This document shows positions 22,065 to 34,475 of a stretch of DNA of 64,000 nt, piece by piece. The position numbers and the translations under genes are program-made. Position 1 is the first letter of the stretch; each line of letters begins with the position of its first letter. The stretch comes from Cinclus cinclus. Lineage: Eukaryota; Chordata; Aves; Passeriformes; Cinclidae. Below the pieces are notes generated by a model. The model had not been told where the DNA came from, made no database searches, and saw only the letters and a program-made list of their open reading frames with translations. The DNA lies in NCBI RefSeq assembly GCF_963662255.1, contig NW_026912192.1, positions 930,001 through 994,000 of the forward strand, given 5' to 3'.

Positions 22065-23443
22065 CTTAATGTGTAGCCGCAGTTGTTCTAGGCGAGATTG
22101 TAGCCGAGAAGCTTTCCGTCTCCATTCACGAGACAAGAAAAGCAGAACGCAATGGTCTAGAGGGTTGAGAAGAAAAGTGCTCGTAGCGAGCTCGTTGCGG
22201 CAGAAGCGAAAGCCAGGAGCAGCGTGCTCGCTGCGAGAAGTAGACGGCGCTTCGCCTCCTTGGGAAGGAAATCGCGTCTGGGCACGAACGGCAGCCAGCG
22301 AAGCTTCAGAACAGCAGGCTGTTCTGCTCAGCGTACGAGCCTGAAGTGAGTGGCAAGGGCTAAGGGGACAGTTCCAAGGCATCTAGCTTTCCTGCTAGCA
22401 ATGCCATTTCTACCCTGCTGTGGAAAACATTGTCCTTTGCCCTTCTGCTCCGAGAGGCAGAGAGCACCTCGGCAGACGCAGTGCAGAGGGAAAGGACACA
22501 GTATCCGAGGGAGCGTGGCGCTGCTTAGGCGGGCAAAGCAGAAAGGTGCCGCCCGGCACTGGCTTTGACTCCCTGAGCTTCCTTGCTAGGACAGCAGCTG
22601 CCGAAAGCTGGCAACTAGGCTGCCAGAGTGCAGAATGTCGGCGGTCTGGCACGCCTGCTTGCCGAAAGCCAGTTTCAGCGAGACAGCGTGCTAGGCTCTG
22701 TTTCACAGCACCCTGGAGAACACGCACTTGAAGAATGCCCTCTCTGCTCCGCAAAAGCTCTGCCACAGTGAAGGTGGAAGAAGCAGCCTGTGGCCACGGG
22801 CAGAGCTGGTCAACAGCTGCGCCTAACTTTGCCAAGCTGCGAGAGCATTCTCAGCCGAGTTCTGCTTTGACAGAGCTATTGCTGAACTTTTGCAGTCCCG
22901 GAGGCTGCTGAAACCAAGGCTGTGTTCTGCCTCTTCATTCTTGCCTTCCTGTGCTCCAGCGAGAAGTGAAGCTCTGGCACGACATTCAGCTTTGCCGCCT
23001 CTCTGCACGGAAAGCACTAGACAGAACTAGTGTGCTTCCTGCATGCTCTCTCCTCGCTTTTATGGTCACTGCTCTGCTTTTTGCTTGGCAGCGTTCAAAG
23101 GGTCCACGGCATACCTCTTGCACAGCGAGAGGTGGCCGGCGAGGAATACTTGCTGGCTTAAGTCGTTCCATGCTCAAGGCATTCATCAGAGCAGCACAAT
23201 GCGGGAAAAGAGGGGGGAACATTGCAGGACAAATTTCTATGCTGGAACATGATTGTCTGCGAGACAGCTCTCCGCAGCGCTAGTATTTGGCCAGGCTGAA
23301 ATCAGCGCCACGGGAAGCCAATCTGACAAGCGGAGTGCAACGAGCGCGGCGATACGGGGCCACTTGGCAGGTGGCCGAAGAAAGACGGCTGCCCCGCGAA
23401 TGTGGTGCCAGAAGGCAAGTTTCAGCAGGGCGTTCCGGGCGAG
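22065..23443 (+). repeat. Satellite copy 17 (Q with 209C)
   Basis: Barcode C/C, CACC, T/G/A/C, A, T, C. I found no difference from copy 16. Confidence 0.95.
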
Positions 23444-24822
23444 CTTAATGTGTAGCCGCAGTTGTTCTAGGCGAGATTGTAGCCGAGAAGCTTTCCGTCT
23501 CCATTCACGAGACAAGAAAAGCAGAACGCAATGGTCTAGAGGGTTGAGAAGAAAAGTGCTCGTAGCGAGCTCGTTGCGGCAGAAGCGAAAGCCAGGAGCA
23601 GCGTGCTCGCTGCGAGAAGTAGACGGCGCTTCGCCTCCTTGGGAAGGAAATCGCGTCTGGGCACGAACGGCAGCCAGCGAAGCTTCAGAACAGCAGGCTG
23701 TTCTGCTCAGCGTACGAGCCTGAAGTGAGTGGCAAGGGCTAAGGGGACAGTTCCAAGGCATCTAGCTTTCCTGCTAGCAATGCCATTTCTACCCTGCTGT
23801 GGAAAACATTGTCCTTTGCCCTTCTGCTCCGAGAGGCAGAGAGCACCTCGGCAGACGCAGTGCAGAGGGAAAGGACACAGTATCCGAGGGAGCGTGGCGC
23901 TGCTTAGGCGGGCAAAGCAGAAAGGTGCCGCCCGGCACTGGCTTTGACTCCCTGAGCTTCCTTGCTAGGACAGCAGCTGCCGAAAGCTGGCAACTAGGCT
24001 GCCAGAGTGCAGAATGTCGGCGGTCTGGCACGCCTGCTTGCCGAAAGCCAGTATCAGCGAGACAGCGTGCTAGGCTCTGTTTCACAGCACCTTGGAGAAC
24101 ACGCCCTTGAGGAATGCCGTCTCTGTTCCGCAAAAGCTCTGCCACAGTGAAGGTGGAAGAAGCAGCCTGTGGCCACGGGCAGAGCTGGTCAACAGCTGCG
24201 CCTAACTTTGCCAAGCTGCGAGAGCATTCTCAGCCGAGTTCTGCTTTGACAGAGCTATTGCTGAACTTTTGCAGTCCCGGAGGCTGCTGAAACCAAGGCT
24301 GTGTTCTGCCTCTTCATTCTTGCCTTCCTGTTCTCCAGCGAGAAGTGAAGCTCTGGCACGGCATTCAGCTTTGCCGCCTCTCTGCACGGAAAGCACTAGA
24401 CAGAACTAGTGTGCTTCGTGCATGCTCTCTCCTCGCTTTTATGGTCACTGCTCTGCTTTTTGCTTGGCAGCGTTCAAAGGGTCCACGGCATACCTCTTGC
24501 ACAGCGAGAGGTGGCCGGCGAGGAATACTTGCTGGCTTAAGTCGTTCCATGCTCAAGGCATTCATCAGAGCAGCACAATGCGGGAAAAGAGGGGGGAACA
24601 TTGCAGGACAAATTTCTATGCTGGAACATGATTGTCTGCGAGACAGCTCTCCGCAGCGCTAGTATTTGGCCAGGCTGAAATCAGCGCCACGGGAAGCCAA
24701 TCTGACAAGCGGAGTGCAACGAGCGCGGCGATACGGGGCCACTTGGCAGGTGGCCGAAGAAAGACGGCTGCCCCGCGAATGTGGTGCCAGAAGGCAAGTT
24801 TCAGCAGGGCGTTCCGGGCGAG
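23444..24822 (+). repeat. Satellite copy 18 (border copy)
   Basis: Barcode C/C, TCGT, T/T/G/G, A, T, C, plus 610A (window 24053) and private 668G (window 24111). Combines the 209C left end of copies 16-17, the older block and an R-like right half with 832T. Lies directly before the regular higher-order repeat. Confidence 0.95.
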
Positions 24823-26201
24823 CTTAATGTGTAGCCGCAGTTGTTCTAGGCGAGATTGTAGCCGAGAAGCTTTCCGTCTCCATTCACGAGACAAGAAAAG
24901 CAGAACGCAATGGTCTAGAGGGTTGAGAAGAAAAGTGCTCGTAGCGAGCTCGTTGCGGCAGAAGCGAAAGCCAGGAGCAGCGTGCTCGCTGCGAGAAGTA
25001 GACGGCGCTTCGCCTCCTTGGGAAGGAAATGGCGTCTGGGCATGAACGGCAGCCAGCGAAGCTTCAGAACAGCAGGCTGTTCTGCTCAGCGTACGAGCCT
25101 GAAGTGAGTGGCAAGGGCTAAGGGGACAGTTCCAAGGCATCTAGCTTTCCTGCTAGCAATGCCATTTCTACCCTGCTGTGGAAAACATTGTCCTTTGCCC
25201 TTCTGCTCCGAGAGGCAGAGAGCACCTCGGCAGACGCAGTGCAGAGGGAAAGGACACAGTATCCGAGGGAGCGTGGCGCTGCTTAGGCGGGCAAAGCAGA
25301 AAGGTGCCGCCCGGCACTGGCTTTGACTCCCTGAGCTTCCTTGCTAGGACAGCAGCTGCCGAAAGCTGGCAACTAGGCTGCCAGAGTGCAGAATGTCGGC
25401 GGTCTGGCACGCCTGCTTGCCGAAAGCCAGTTTCAGCGAGACAGCGTGCTAGGCTCTGTTTCACAGCACCTTGGAGAACACGCCCTTGAAGAATGCCGTC
25501 TCTGTTCCGCAAAAGCTCTGCCACAGTGAAGGTGGAAGAAGCAGCCTGTGGCCACGGGCAGAGCTGGTCAACAGCTGCGCCTAACTTTGCCAAGCTGCGA
25601 GAGCATTCTCAGCCGAGTTCTGCTTTGACAGAGCTATTGCTGAACTTTTGCAGCCCCGGAGGCTGCTGAAACCAAGGCTGTGTTCTGCCTCTTCATTCTT
25701 GCCTTCCTGTTCTCCAGCGAGAAGTGAAGCTCTGGCACGGCATTCAGCTTTGCCGCCTCTCTGCACGGAAAGCACTAGACAGAACTAGTGTGCTTCGTGC
25801 ATGCTCTCTCCTCGCTTTTATGGTCACTGCTCTGCTTTTTGCTTGGCAGCGTTCAAAGGGTCCACGGCATACCTCTTGCACAGCGAGAGGTGGCCGGCGA
25901 GGAATACTTGCTGGCTTAAGTCGTTCCATGCTCAAGGCATTCATCAGAGCAGCACAATGCGGGAAAAGAGGGGGGAACACTGCAGGACAAATTTCTATGC
26001 TGGAACATGATTGTCTGCGAGACAGCTCTCCGCAGCGCTAGTATTTGGCCAGGCTGAAATCAGCGCCACGGGAAGCCAATCTGACAAGCGGAGTGCAACG
26101 AGCGCGGCGATATGGGGCCACTTGGCAGGTGGCCGAAGAAAGACGGCTGCCCCGCGAATGTGGTGCCAGAAGGCAAGTTTCAGCAGGGCGTTCCGGGCGA
26201 G
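24823..26201 (+). repeat. Satellite copy 19 (type P)
   Basis: Barcode G/T, TCGT, C/T/G/G, A, C, T. Confidence 0.95.
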
Positions 26202-27580
26202 CTTAATGTGTAGCCGCAGTTGTTCTAGGCGAGATTGTAGCCGAGAAGCTTTCCGTCTCCATTCACGAGACAAGAAAAGCAGAACGCAATGGTCTAGAGG
26301 GTTGAGAAGAAAAGTGCTCGTAGCGAGCTCGTTGCGGCAGAAGCGAAAGCCAGGAGCAGCGTGCTCGCTGCGAGAAGTAGACGGCGCTTCGCCTCCTTGG
26401 GAAGGAAATGGCGTCTGGGCACGAACGGCAGCCAGCGAAGCTTCAGAACAGCAGGCTGTTCTGCTCAGCGTACGAGCCTGAAGTGAGTGGCAAGGGCTAA
26501 GGGGACAGTTCCAAGGCATCTAGCTTTCCTGCTAGCAATGCCATTTCTACCCTGCTGTGGAAAACATTGTCCTTTGCCCTTCTGCTCCGAGAGGCAGAGA
26601 GCACCTCGGCAGACGCAGTGCAGAGGGAAAGGACACAGTATCCGAGGGAGCGTGGCGCTGCTTAGGCGGGCAAAGCAGAAAGGTGCCGCCCGGCACTGGC
26701 TTTGACTCCCTGAGCTTCCTTGCTAGGACAGCAGCTGCCGAAAGCTGGCAACTAGGCTGCCAGAGTGCAGAATGTCGGCGGTCTGGCACGCCTGCTTGCC
26801 GAAAGCCAGTTTCAGCGAGACAGCGTGCTAGGCTCTGTTTCACAGCACCCTGGAGAACACGCACTTGAAGAATGCCCTCTCTGCTCCGCAAAAGCTCTGC
26901 CACAGTGAAGGTGGAAGAAGCAGCCTGTGGCCACGGGCAGAGCTGGTCAACAGCTGCGCCTAACTTTGCCAAGCTGCGAGAGCATTCTCAGCCGAGTTCT
27001 GCTTTGACAGAGCTATTGCTGAACTTTTGCAGTCCCGGAGGCTGCTGAAACCAAGGCTGTGTTCTGCCTCTTCATTCTTGCCTTCCTGTGCTCCAGCGAG
27101 AAGTGAAGCTCTGGCACGACATTCAGCTTTGCCGCCTCTCTGCACGGAAAGCACTAGACAGAACTAGTGTGCTTCCTGCATGCTCTCTCCTCGCTTTTAT
27201 GGTCACTGCTCTGCTTTTTGCTTGGCAGCGTTCAAAGGGTCCACGGCATACCTCTTGCACAGCGAGAGGTGGCCGGCGAGGAATACTTGCTGGCTTAAGT
27301 CGTTCCATGCTCAAGGCATTCATCAGAGCAGCACAATGCGGGAAAAGAGGGGGGAACATTGCAGGACAAATTTCTATGCTGGAACATGATTGTCTGCGAG
27401 ACAGCTCTCCGCAGCGCTAGTATTTGGCCAGGCTGAAATCAGCGCCACGGGAAGCCAATCTGACAAGCGGAGTGCAACGAGCGCGGCGATACGGGGCCAC
27501 TTGGCAGGTGGCCGAAGAAAGACGGCTGCCCCGCGAATGTGGTGCCAGAAGGCAAGTTTCAGCAGGGCGTTCCGGGCGAG
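26202..27580 (+). repeat. Satellite copy 20 (type Q)
   Basis: Barcode G/C, CACC, T/G/A/C, A, T, C. Confidence 0.95.
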
Positions 27581-28959
27581 CTTAATGTGTAGCCGCAGTT
27601 GTTCTAGGCGAGATTGTAGCCGAGAAGCTTTCCGTCTCCATTCACGAGACAAGAAAAGCAGAACGCAATGGTCTAGAGGGTTGAGAAGAAAAGTGCTCGT
27701 AGCGAGCTCGTTGCGGCAGAAGCGAAAGCCAGGAGCAGCGTGCTCGCTGCGAGAAGTAGACGGCGCTTCGCCTCCTTGGGAAGGAAATGGCGTCTGGGCA
27801 TGAACGGCAGCCAGCGAAGCTTCAGAACAGCAGGCTGTTCTGCTCAGCGTACGAGCCTGAAGTGAGTGGCAAGGGCTAAGGGGACAGTTCCAAGGCATCT
27901 AGCTTTCCTGCTAGCAATGCCATTTCTACCCTGCTGTGGAAAACATTGTCCTTTGCCCTTCTGCTCCGAGAGGCAGAGAGCACCTCGGCAGACGCAGTGC
28001 AGAGGGAAAGGACACAGTATCCGAGGGAGCGTGGCGCTGCTTAGGCGGGCAAAGCAGAAAGGTGCCGCCCGGCACTGGCTTTGACTCCCTGAGCTTCCTT
28101 GCTAGGACAGCAGCTGCCGAAAGCTGGCAACTAGGCTGCCAGAGTGCAGAATGTCGGCGGTCTGGCACGCCTGCTTGCCGAAAGCCAGTTTCAGCGAGAC
28201 AGCGTGCTAGGCTCTGTTTCACAGCACCCTGGAGAACACGCACTTGAAGAATGCCCTCTCTGCTCCGCAAAAGCTCTGCCACAGTGAAGGTGGAAGAAGC
28301 AGCCTGTGGCCACGGGCAGAGCTGGTCAACAGCTGCGCCTAACTTTGCCAAGCTGCGAGAGCATTCTCAGCCGAGTTCTGCTTTGACAGAGCTATTGCTG
28401 AACTTTTGCAGCCCCGGAGGCTGCTGAAACCAAGGCTGTGTTCTGCCTCTTCATTCTTGCCTTCCTGTTCTCCAGCGAGAAGTGAAGCTCTGGCACGGCA
28501 TTCAGCTTTGCCGCCTCTCTGCACGGAAAGCACTAGACAGAACTAGTGTGCTTCGTGCATGCTCTCTCCTCGCTTTTATGGTCACTGCTCTGCTTTTTGC
28601 TTGGCAGCGTTCAAAGGGTCCACGGCATACCTCTTGCACAGCGAGAGGTGGCCGGCGAGGAATACTTGCTGGCTTAAGTCGTTCCATGCTCAAGGCATTC
28701 ATCAGAGCAGCACAATGCGGGAAAAGAGGGGGGAACATTGCAGGACAAATTTCTATGCTGGAACATGATTGTCTGCGAGACAGCTCTCCGCAGCGCTAGT
28801 ATTTGGCCAGGCTGAAATCAGCGCCACGGGAAGCCAATCTGACAAGCGGAGTGCAACGAGCGCGGCGATACGGGGCCACTTGGCAGGTGGCCGAAGAAAG
28901 ACGGCTGCCCCGCGAATGTGGTGCCAGAAGGCAAGTTTCAGCAGGGCGTTCCGGGCGAG
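27581..28959 (+). repeat. Satellite copy 21 (type R)
   Basis: Barcode G/T, CACC, C/T/G/G, A, T, C. Confidence 0.95.
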
Positions 28960-30338
28960 CTTAATGTGTAGCCGCAGTTGTTCTAGGCGAGATTGTAGCC
29001 GAGAAGCTTTCCGTCTCCATTCACGAGACAAGAAAAGCAGAACGCAATGGTCTAGAGGGTTGAGAAGAAAAGTGCTCGTAGCGAGCTCGTTGCGGCAGAA
29101 GCGAAAGCCAGGAGCAGCGTGCTCGCTGCGAGAAGTAGACGGCGCTTCGCCTCCTTGGGAAGGAAATCGCGTCTGGGCACGAACGGCAGCCAGCGAAGCT
29201 TCAGAACAGCAGGCTGTTCTGCTCAGCGTACGAGCCTGAAGTGAGTGGCAAGGGCTAAGGGGACAGTTCCAAGGCATCTAGCTTTCCTGCTAGCAATGCC
29301 ATTTCTACCCTGCTGTGGAAAACATTGTCCTTTGCCCTTCTGCTCCGAGAGGCAGAGAGCACCTCGGCAGACGCAGTGCAGAGGGAAAGGACACAGTATC
29401 CGAGGGAGCGTGGCGCTGCTTAGGCGGGCAAAGCAGAAAGGTGCCGCCCGGCACTGGCTTTGACTCCCTGAGCTTCCTTGCTAGGACAGCAGCTGCCGAA
29501 AGCTGGCAACTAGGCTGCCAGAGTGCAGAATGTCGGCGGTCTGGCACGCCTGCTTGCCGAAAGCCAGTTTCAGCGAGACAGCGTGCTAGGCTCTGTTTCA
29601 CAGCACCCTGGAGAACACGCACTTGAAGAATGCCCTCTCTGCTCCGCAAAAGCTCTGCCACAGTGAAGGTGGAAGAAGCAGCCTGTGGCCACGGGCAGAG
29701 CTGGTCAACAGCTGCGCCTAACTTTGCCAAGCTGCGAGAGCATTCTCAGCCGAGTTCTGCTTTGACAGAGCTATTGCTGAACTTTTGCAGTCCCGGAGGC
29801 TGCTGAAACCAAGGCTGTGTTCTGCCTCTTCATTCTTGCCTTCCTGTGCTCCAGCGAGAAGTGAAGCTCTGGCACGACATTCAGCTTTGCCGCCTCTCTG
29901 CACGGAAAGCACTAGACAGAACTAGTGTGCTTCCTGCATGCTCTCTCCTCGCTTTTATGGTCACTGCTCTGCTTTTTGCTTGGCAGCGTTCAAAGGGTCC
30001 ACGGCATACCTCTTGCACAGCGAGAGGTGGCCGGCGTGGAATACTTGCTGGCTTAAGTCGTTCCATGCTCAAGGCATTCATCAGAGCAGCACAATGCGGG
30101 AAAAGAGGGGGGAACATTGCAGGACAAATTTCTATGCTGGAACATGATTGTCTGCGAGACAGCTCTCCGCAGCGCTAGTATTTGGCCAGGCTGAAATCAG
30201 CGCCACGGGAAGCCAATCTGACAAGCGGAGTGCAACGAGGGCGGCGATACGGGGCCACTTGGCAGGTGGCCGAAGAAAGACGGCTGCCCCGCGAATGTGG
30301 TGCCAGAAGGCAAGTTTCAGCAGGGCGTTCCGGGCGAG
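28960..30338 (+). repeat. Satellite copy 22 (type S)
   Basis: Barcode C/C, CACC, T/G/A/C, T, T, C, plus 1281G (window 30240), shared only with copy 4. First copy with 1078T. Confidence 0.95.
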
Positions 30339-31717
30339 CTTAATGTGTAGCCGCAGTTGTTCTAGGCGAGATTGTAGCCGAGAAGCTTTCCGTCTCCATT
30401 CACGAGACAAGAAAAGCAGAACGCAATGGTCTAGAGGGTTGAGAAGAAAAGTGCTCGTAGCGAGCTCGTTGCGGCAGAAGCGAAAGCCAGGAGCAGCGTG
30501 CTCGCTGCGAGAAGTAGACGGCGCTTCGCCTCCTTGGGAAGGAAATGGCGTCTGGGCATGAACGGCAGCCAGCGAAGCTTCAGAACAGCAGGCTGTTCTG
30601 CTCAGCGTACGAGCCTGAAGTGAGTGGCAAGGGCTAAGGGGACAGTTCCAAGGCATCTAGCTTTCCTGCTAGCAATGCCATTTCTACCCTGCTGTGGAAA
30701 ACATTGTCCTTTGCCCTTCTGCTCCGAGAGGCAGAGAGCACCTCGGCAGACGCAGTGCAGAGGGAAAGGACACAGTATCCGAGGGAGCGTGGCGCTGCTT
30801 AGGCGGGCAAAGCAGAAAGGTGCCGCCCGGCACTGGCTTTGACTCCCTGAGCTTCCTTGCTAGGACAGCAGCTGCCGAAAGCTGGCAACTAGGCTGCCAG
30901 AGTGCAGAATGTCGGCGGTCTGGCACGCCTGCTTGCCGAAAGCCAGTTTCAGCGAGACAGCGTGCTAGGCTCTGTTTCACAGCACCTTGGAGAACACGCC
31001 CTTGAAGAATGCCGTCTCTGTTCCGCAAAAGCTCTGCCACAGTGAAGGTGGAAGAAGCAGCCTGTGGCCACGGGCAGAGCTGGTCAACAGCTGCGCCTAA
31101 CTTTGCCAAGCTGCGAGAGCATTCTCAGCCGAGTTCTGCTTTGACAGAGCTATTGCTGAACTTTTGCAGCCCCGGAGGCTGCTGAAACCAAGGCTGTGTT
31201 CTGCCTCTTCATTCTTGCCTTCCTGTTCTCCAGCGAGAAGTGAAGCTCTGGCACGGCATTCAGCTTTGCCGCCTCTCTGCACGGAAAGCACTAGACAGAA
31301 CTAGTGTGCTTCGTGCATGCTCTCTCCTCGCTTTTATGGTCACTGCTCTGCTTTTTGCTTGGCAGCGTTCAAAGGGTCCACGGCATACCTCTTGCACAGC
31401 GAGAGGTGGCCGGCGAGGAATACTTGCTGGCTTAAGTCGTTCCATGCTCAAGGCATTCATCAGAGCAGCACAATGCGGGAAAAGAGGGGGGAACACTGCA
31501 GGACAAATTTCTATGCTGGAACATGATTGTCTGCGAGACAGCTCTCCGCAGCGCTAGTATTTGGCCAGGCTGAAATCAGCGCCACGGGAAGCCAATCTGA
31601 CAAGCGGAGTGCAACGAGCGCGGCGATATGGGGCCACTTGGCAGGTGGCCGAAGAAAGACGGCTGCCCCGCGAATGTGGTGCCAGAAGGCAAGTTTCAGC
31701 AGGGCGTTCCGGGCGAG
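30339..31717 (+). repeat. Satellite copy 23 (type P)
   Basis: Barcode G/T, TCGT, C/T/G/G, A, C, T. Confidence 0.95.
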
Positions 31718-33096
31718 CTTAATGTGTAGCCGCAGTTGTTCTAGGCGAGATTGTAGCCGAGAAGCTTTCCGTCTCCATTCACGAGACAAGAAAAGCAGAA
31801 CGCAATGGTCTAGAGGGTTGAGAAGAAAAGTGCTCGTAGCGAGCTCGTTGCGGCAGAAGCGAAAGCCAGGAGCAGCGTGCTCGCTGCGAGAAGTAGACGG
31901 CGCTTCGCCTCCTTGGGAAGGAAATGGCGTCTGGGCACGAACGGCAGCCAGCGAAGCTTCAGAACAGCAGGCTGTTCTGCTCAGCGTACGAGCCTGAAGT
32001 GAGTGGCAAGGGCTAAGGGGACAGTTCCAAGGCATCTAGCTTTCCTGCTAGCAATGCCATTTCTACCCTGCTGTGGAAAACATTGTCCTTTGCCCTTCTG
32101 CTCCGAGAGGCAGAGAGCACCTCGGCAGACGCAGTGCAGAGGGAAAGGACACAGTATCCGAGGGAGCGTGGCGCTGCTTAGGCGGGCAAAGCAGAAAGGT
32201 GCCGCCCGGCACTGGCTTTGACTCCCTGAGCTTCCTTGCTAGGACAGCAGCTGCCGAAAGCTGGCAACTAGGCTGCCAGAGTGCAGAATGTCGGCGGTCT
32301 GGCACGCCTGCTTGCCGAAAGCCAGTTTCAGCGAGACAGCGTGCTAGGCTCTGTTTCACAGCACCCTGGAGAACACGCACTTGAAGAATGCCCTCTCTGC
32401 TCCGCAAAAGCTCTGCCACAGTGAAGGTGGAAGAAGCAGCCTGTGGCCACGGGCAGAGCTGGTCAACAGCTGCGCCTAACTTTGCCAAGCTGCGAGAGCA
32501 TTCTCAGCCGAGTTCTGCTTTGACAGAGCTATTGCTGAACTTTTGCAGTCCCGGAGGCTGCTGAAACCAAGGCTGTGTTCTGCCTCTTCATTCTTGCCTT
32601 CCTGTGCTCCAGCGAGAAGTGAAGCTCTGGCACGACATTCAGCTTTGCCGCCTCTCTGCACGGAAAGCACTAGACAGAACTAGTGTGCTTCCTGCATGCT
32701 CTCTCCTCGCTTTTATGGTCACTGCTCTGCTTTTTGCTTGGCAGCGTTCAAAGGGTCCACGGCATACCTCTTGCACAGCGAGAGGTGGCCGGCGAGGAAT
32801 ACTTGCTGGCTTAAGTCGTTCCATGCTCAAGGCATTCATCAGAGCAGCACAATGCGGGAAAAGAGGGGGGAACATTGCAGGACAAATTTCTATGCTGGAA
32901 CATGATTGTCTGCGAGACAGCTCTCCGCAGCGCTAGTATTTGGCCAGGCTGAAATCAGCGCCACGGGAAGCCAATCTGACAAGCGGAGTGCAACGAGCGC
33001 GGCGATACGGGGCCACTTGGCAGGTGGCCGAAGAAAGACGGCTGCCCCGCGAATGTGGTGCCAGAAGGCAAGTTTCAGCAGGGCGTTCCGGGCGAG
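31718..33096 (+). repeat. Satellite copy 24 (type Q)
   Basis: Barcode G/C, CACC, T/G/A/C, A, T, C. Confidence 0.95.
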
Positions 33097-34475
33097 CTTA
33101 ATGTGTAGCCGCAGTTGTTCTAGGCGAGATTGTAGCCGAGAAGCTTTCCGTCTCCATTCACGAGACAAGAAAAGCAGAACGCAATGGTCTAGAGGGTTGA
33201 GAAGAAAAGTGCTCGTAGCGAGCTCGTTGCGGCAGAAGCGAAAGCCAGGAGCAGCGTGCTCGCTGCGAGAAGTAGACGGCGCTTCGCCTCCTTGGGAAGG
33301 AAATGGCGTCTGGGCATGAACGGCAGCCAGCGAAGCTTCAGAACAGCAGGCTGTTCTGCTCAGCGTACGAGCCTGAAGTGAGTGGCAAGGGCTAAGGGGA
33401 CAGTTCCAAGGCATCTAGCTTTCCTGCTAGCAATGCCATTTCTACCCTGCTGTGGAAAACATTGTCCTTTGCCCTTCTGCTCCGAGAGGCAGAGAGCACC
33501 TCGGCAGACGCAGTGCAGAGGGAAAGGACACAGTATCCGAGGGAGCGTGGCGCTGCTTAGGCGGGCAAAGCAGAAAGGTGCCGCCCGGCACTGGCTTTGA
33601 CTCCCTGAGCTTCCTTGCTAGGACAGCAGCTGCCGAAAGCTGGCAACTAGGCTGCCAGAGTGCAGAATGTCGGCGGTCTGGCACGCCTGCTTGCCGAAAG
33701 CCAGTTTCAGCGAGACAGCGTGCTAGGCTCTGTTTCACAGCACCCTGGAGAACACGCACTTGAAGAATGCCCTCTCTGCTCCGCAAAAGCTCTGCCACAG
33801 TGAAGGTGGAAGAAGCAGCCTGTGGCCACGGGCAGAGCTGGTCAACAGCTGCGCCTAACTTTGCCAAGCTGCGAGAGCATTCTCAGCCGAGTTCTGCTTT
33901 GACAGAGCTATTGCTGAACTTTTGCAGCCCCGGAGGCTGCTGAAACCAAGGCTGTGTTCTGCCTCTTCATTCTTGCCTTCCTGTTCTCCAGCGAGAAGTG
34001 AAGCTCTGGCACGGCATTCAGCTTTGCCGCCTCTCTGCACGGAAAGCACTAGACAGAACTAGTGTGCTTCGTGCATGCTCTCTCCTCGCTTTTATGGTCA
34101 CTGCTCTGCTTTTTGCTTGGCAGCGTTCAAAGGGTCCACGGCATACCTCTTGCACAGCGAGAGGTGGCCGGCGAGGAATACTTGCTGGCTTAAGTCGTTC
34201 CATGCTCAAGGCATTCATCAGAGCAGCACAATGCGGGAAAAGAGGGGGGAACATTGCAGGACAAATTTCTATGCTGGAACATGATTGTCTGCGAGACAGC
34301 TCTCCGCAGCGCTAGTATTTGGCCAGGCTGAAATCAGCGCCACGGGAAGCCAATCTGACAAGCGGAGTGCAACGAGCGCGGCGATACGGGGCCACTTGGC
34401 AGGTGGCCGAAGAAAGACGGCTGCCCCGCGAATGTGGTGCCAGAAGGCAAGTTTCAGCAGGGCGTTCCGGGCGAG
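33097..34475 (+). repeat. Satellite copy 25 (type R)
   Basis: Barcode G/T, CACC, C/T/G/G, A, T, C. Confidence 0.95.

Larger units (their letters stand above)
9654..24822 (+). repeat. Array domain 2: copies 8-18, mosaic transition
   Basis: Block state changes from TCGT to CACC here, by way of the intermediate CCCC in copy 8. Positions 889T, 221T, 1158C and 1291T all appear for the first time. Copies 11-13 already show the order P-Q-R that is repeated regularly further right. Copies 13 and 14 look identical, as do copies 16 and 17. Copy 18 returns to block TCGT and closes the domain. The mixture of barcodes is what repeated unequal exchange or gene conversion between two families of copies would leave. 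Confidence 0.75.
24823..30338 (+). repeat. Four-copy higher-order repeat unit 1 (P-Q-R-S, 5,516 bp)
   Basis: Copies 19, 20, 21 and 22 are types P (221T, block TCGT, 1158C, 1291T), Q (221C, block CACC, 975C, 1078A), R (221T, block CACC, 1158T) and S (like Q but 1078T). Differences from unit 2 that I found: copy 22 has 209C and 1281G where copy 26 has G and C. Confidence 0.88.
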
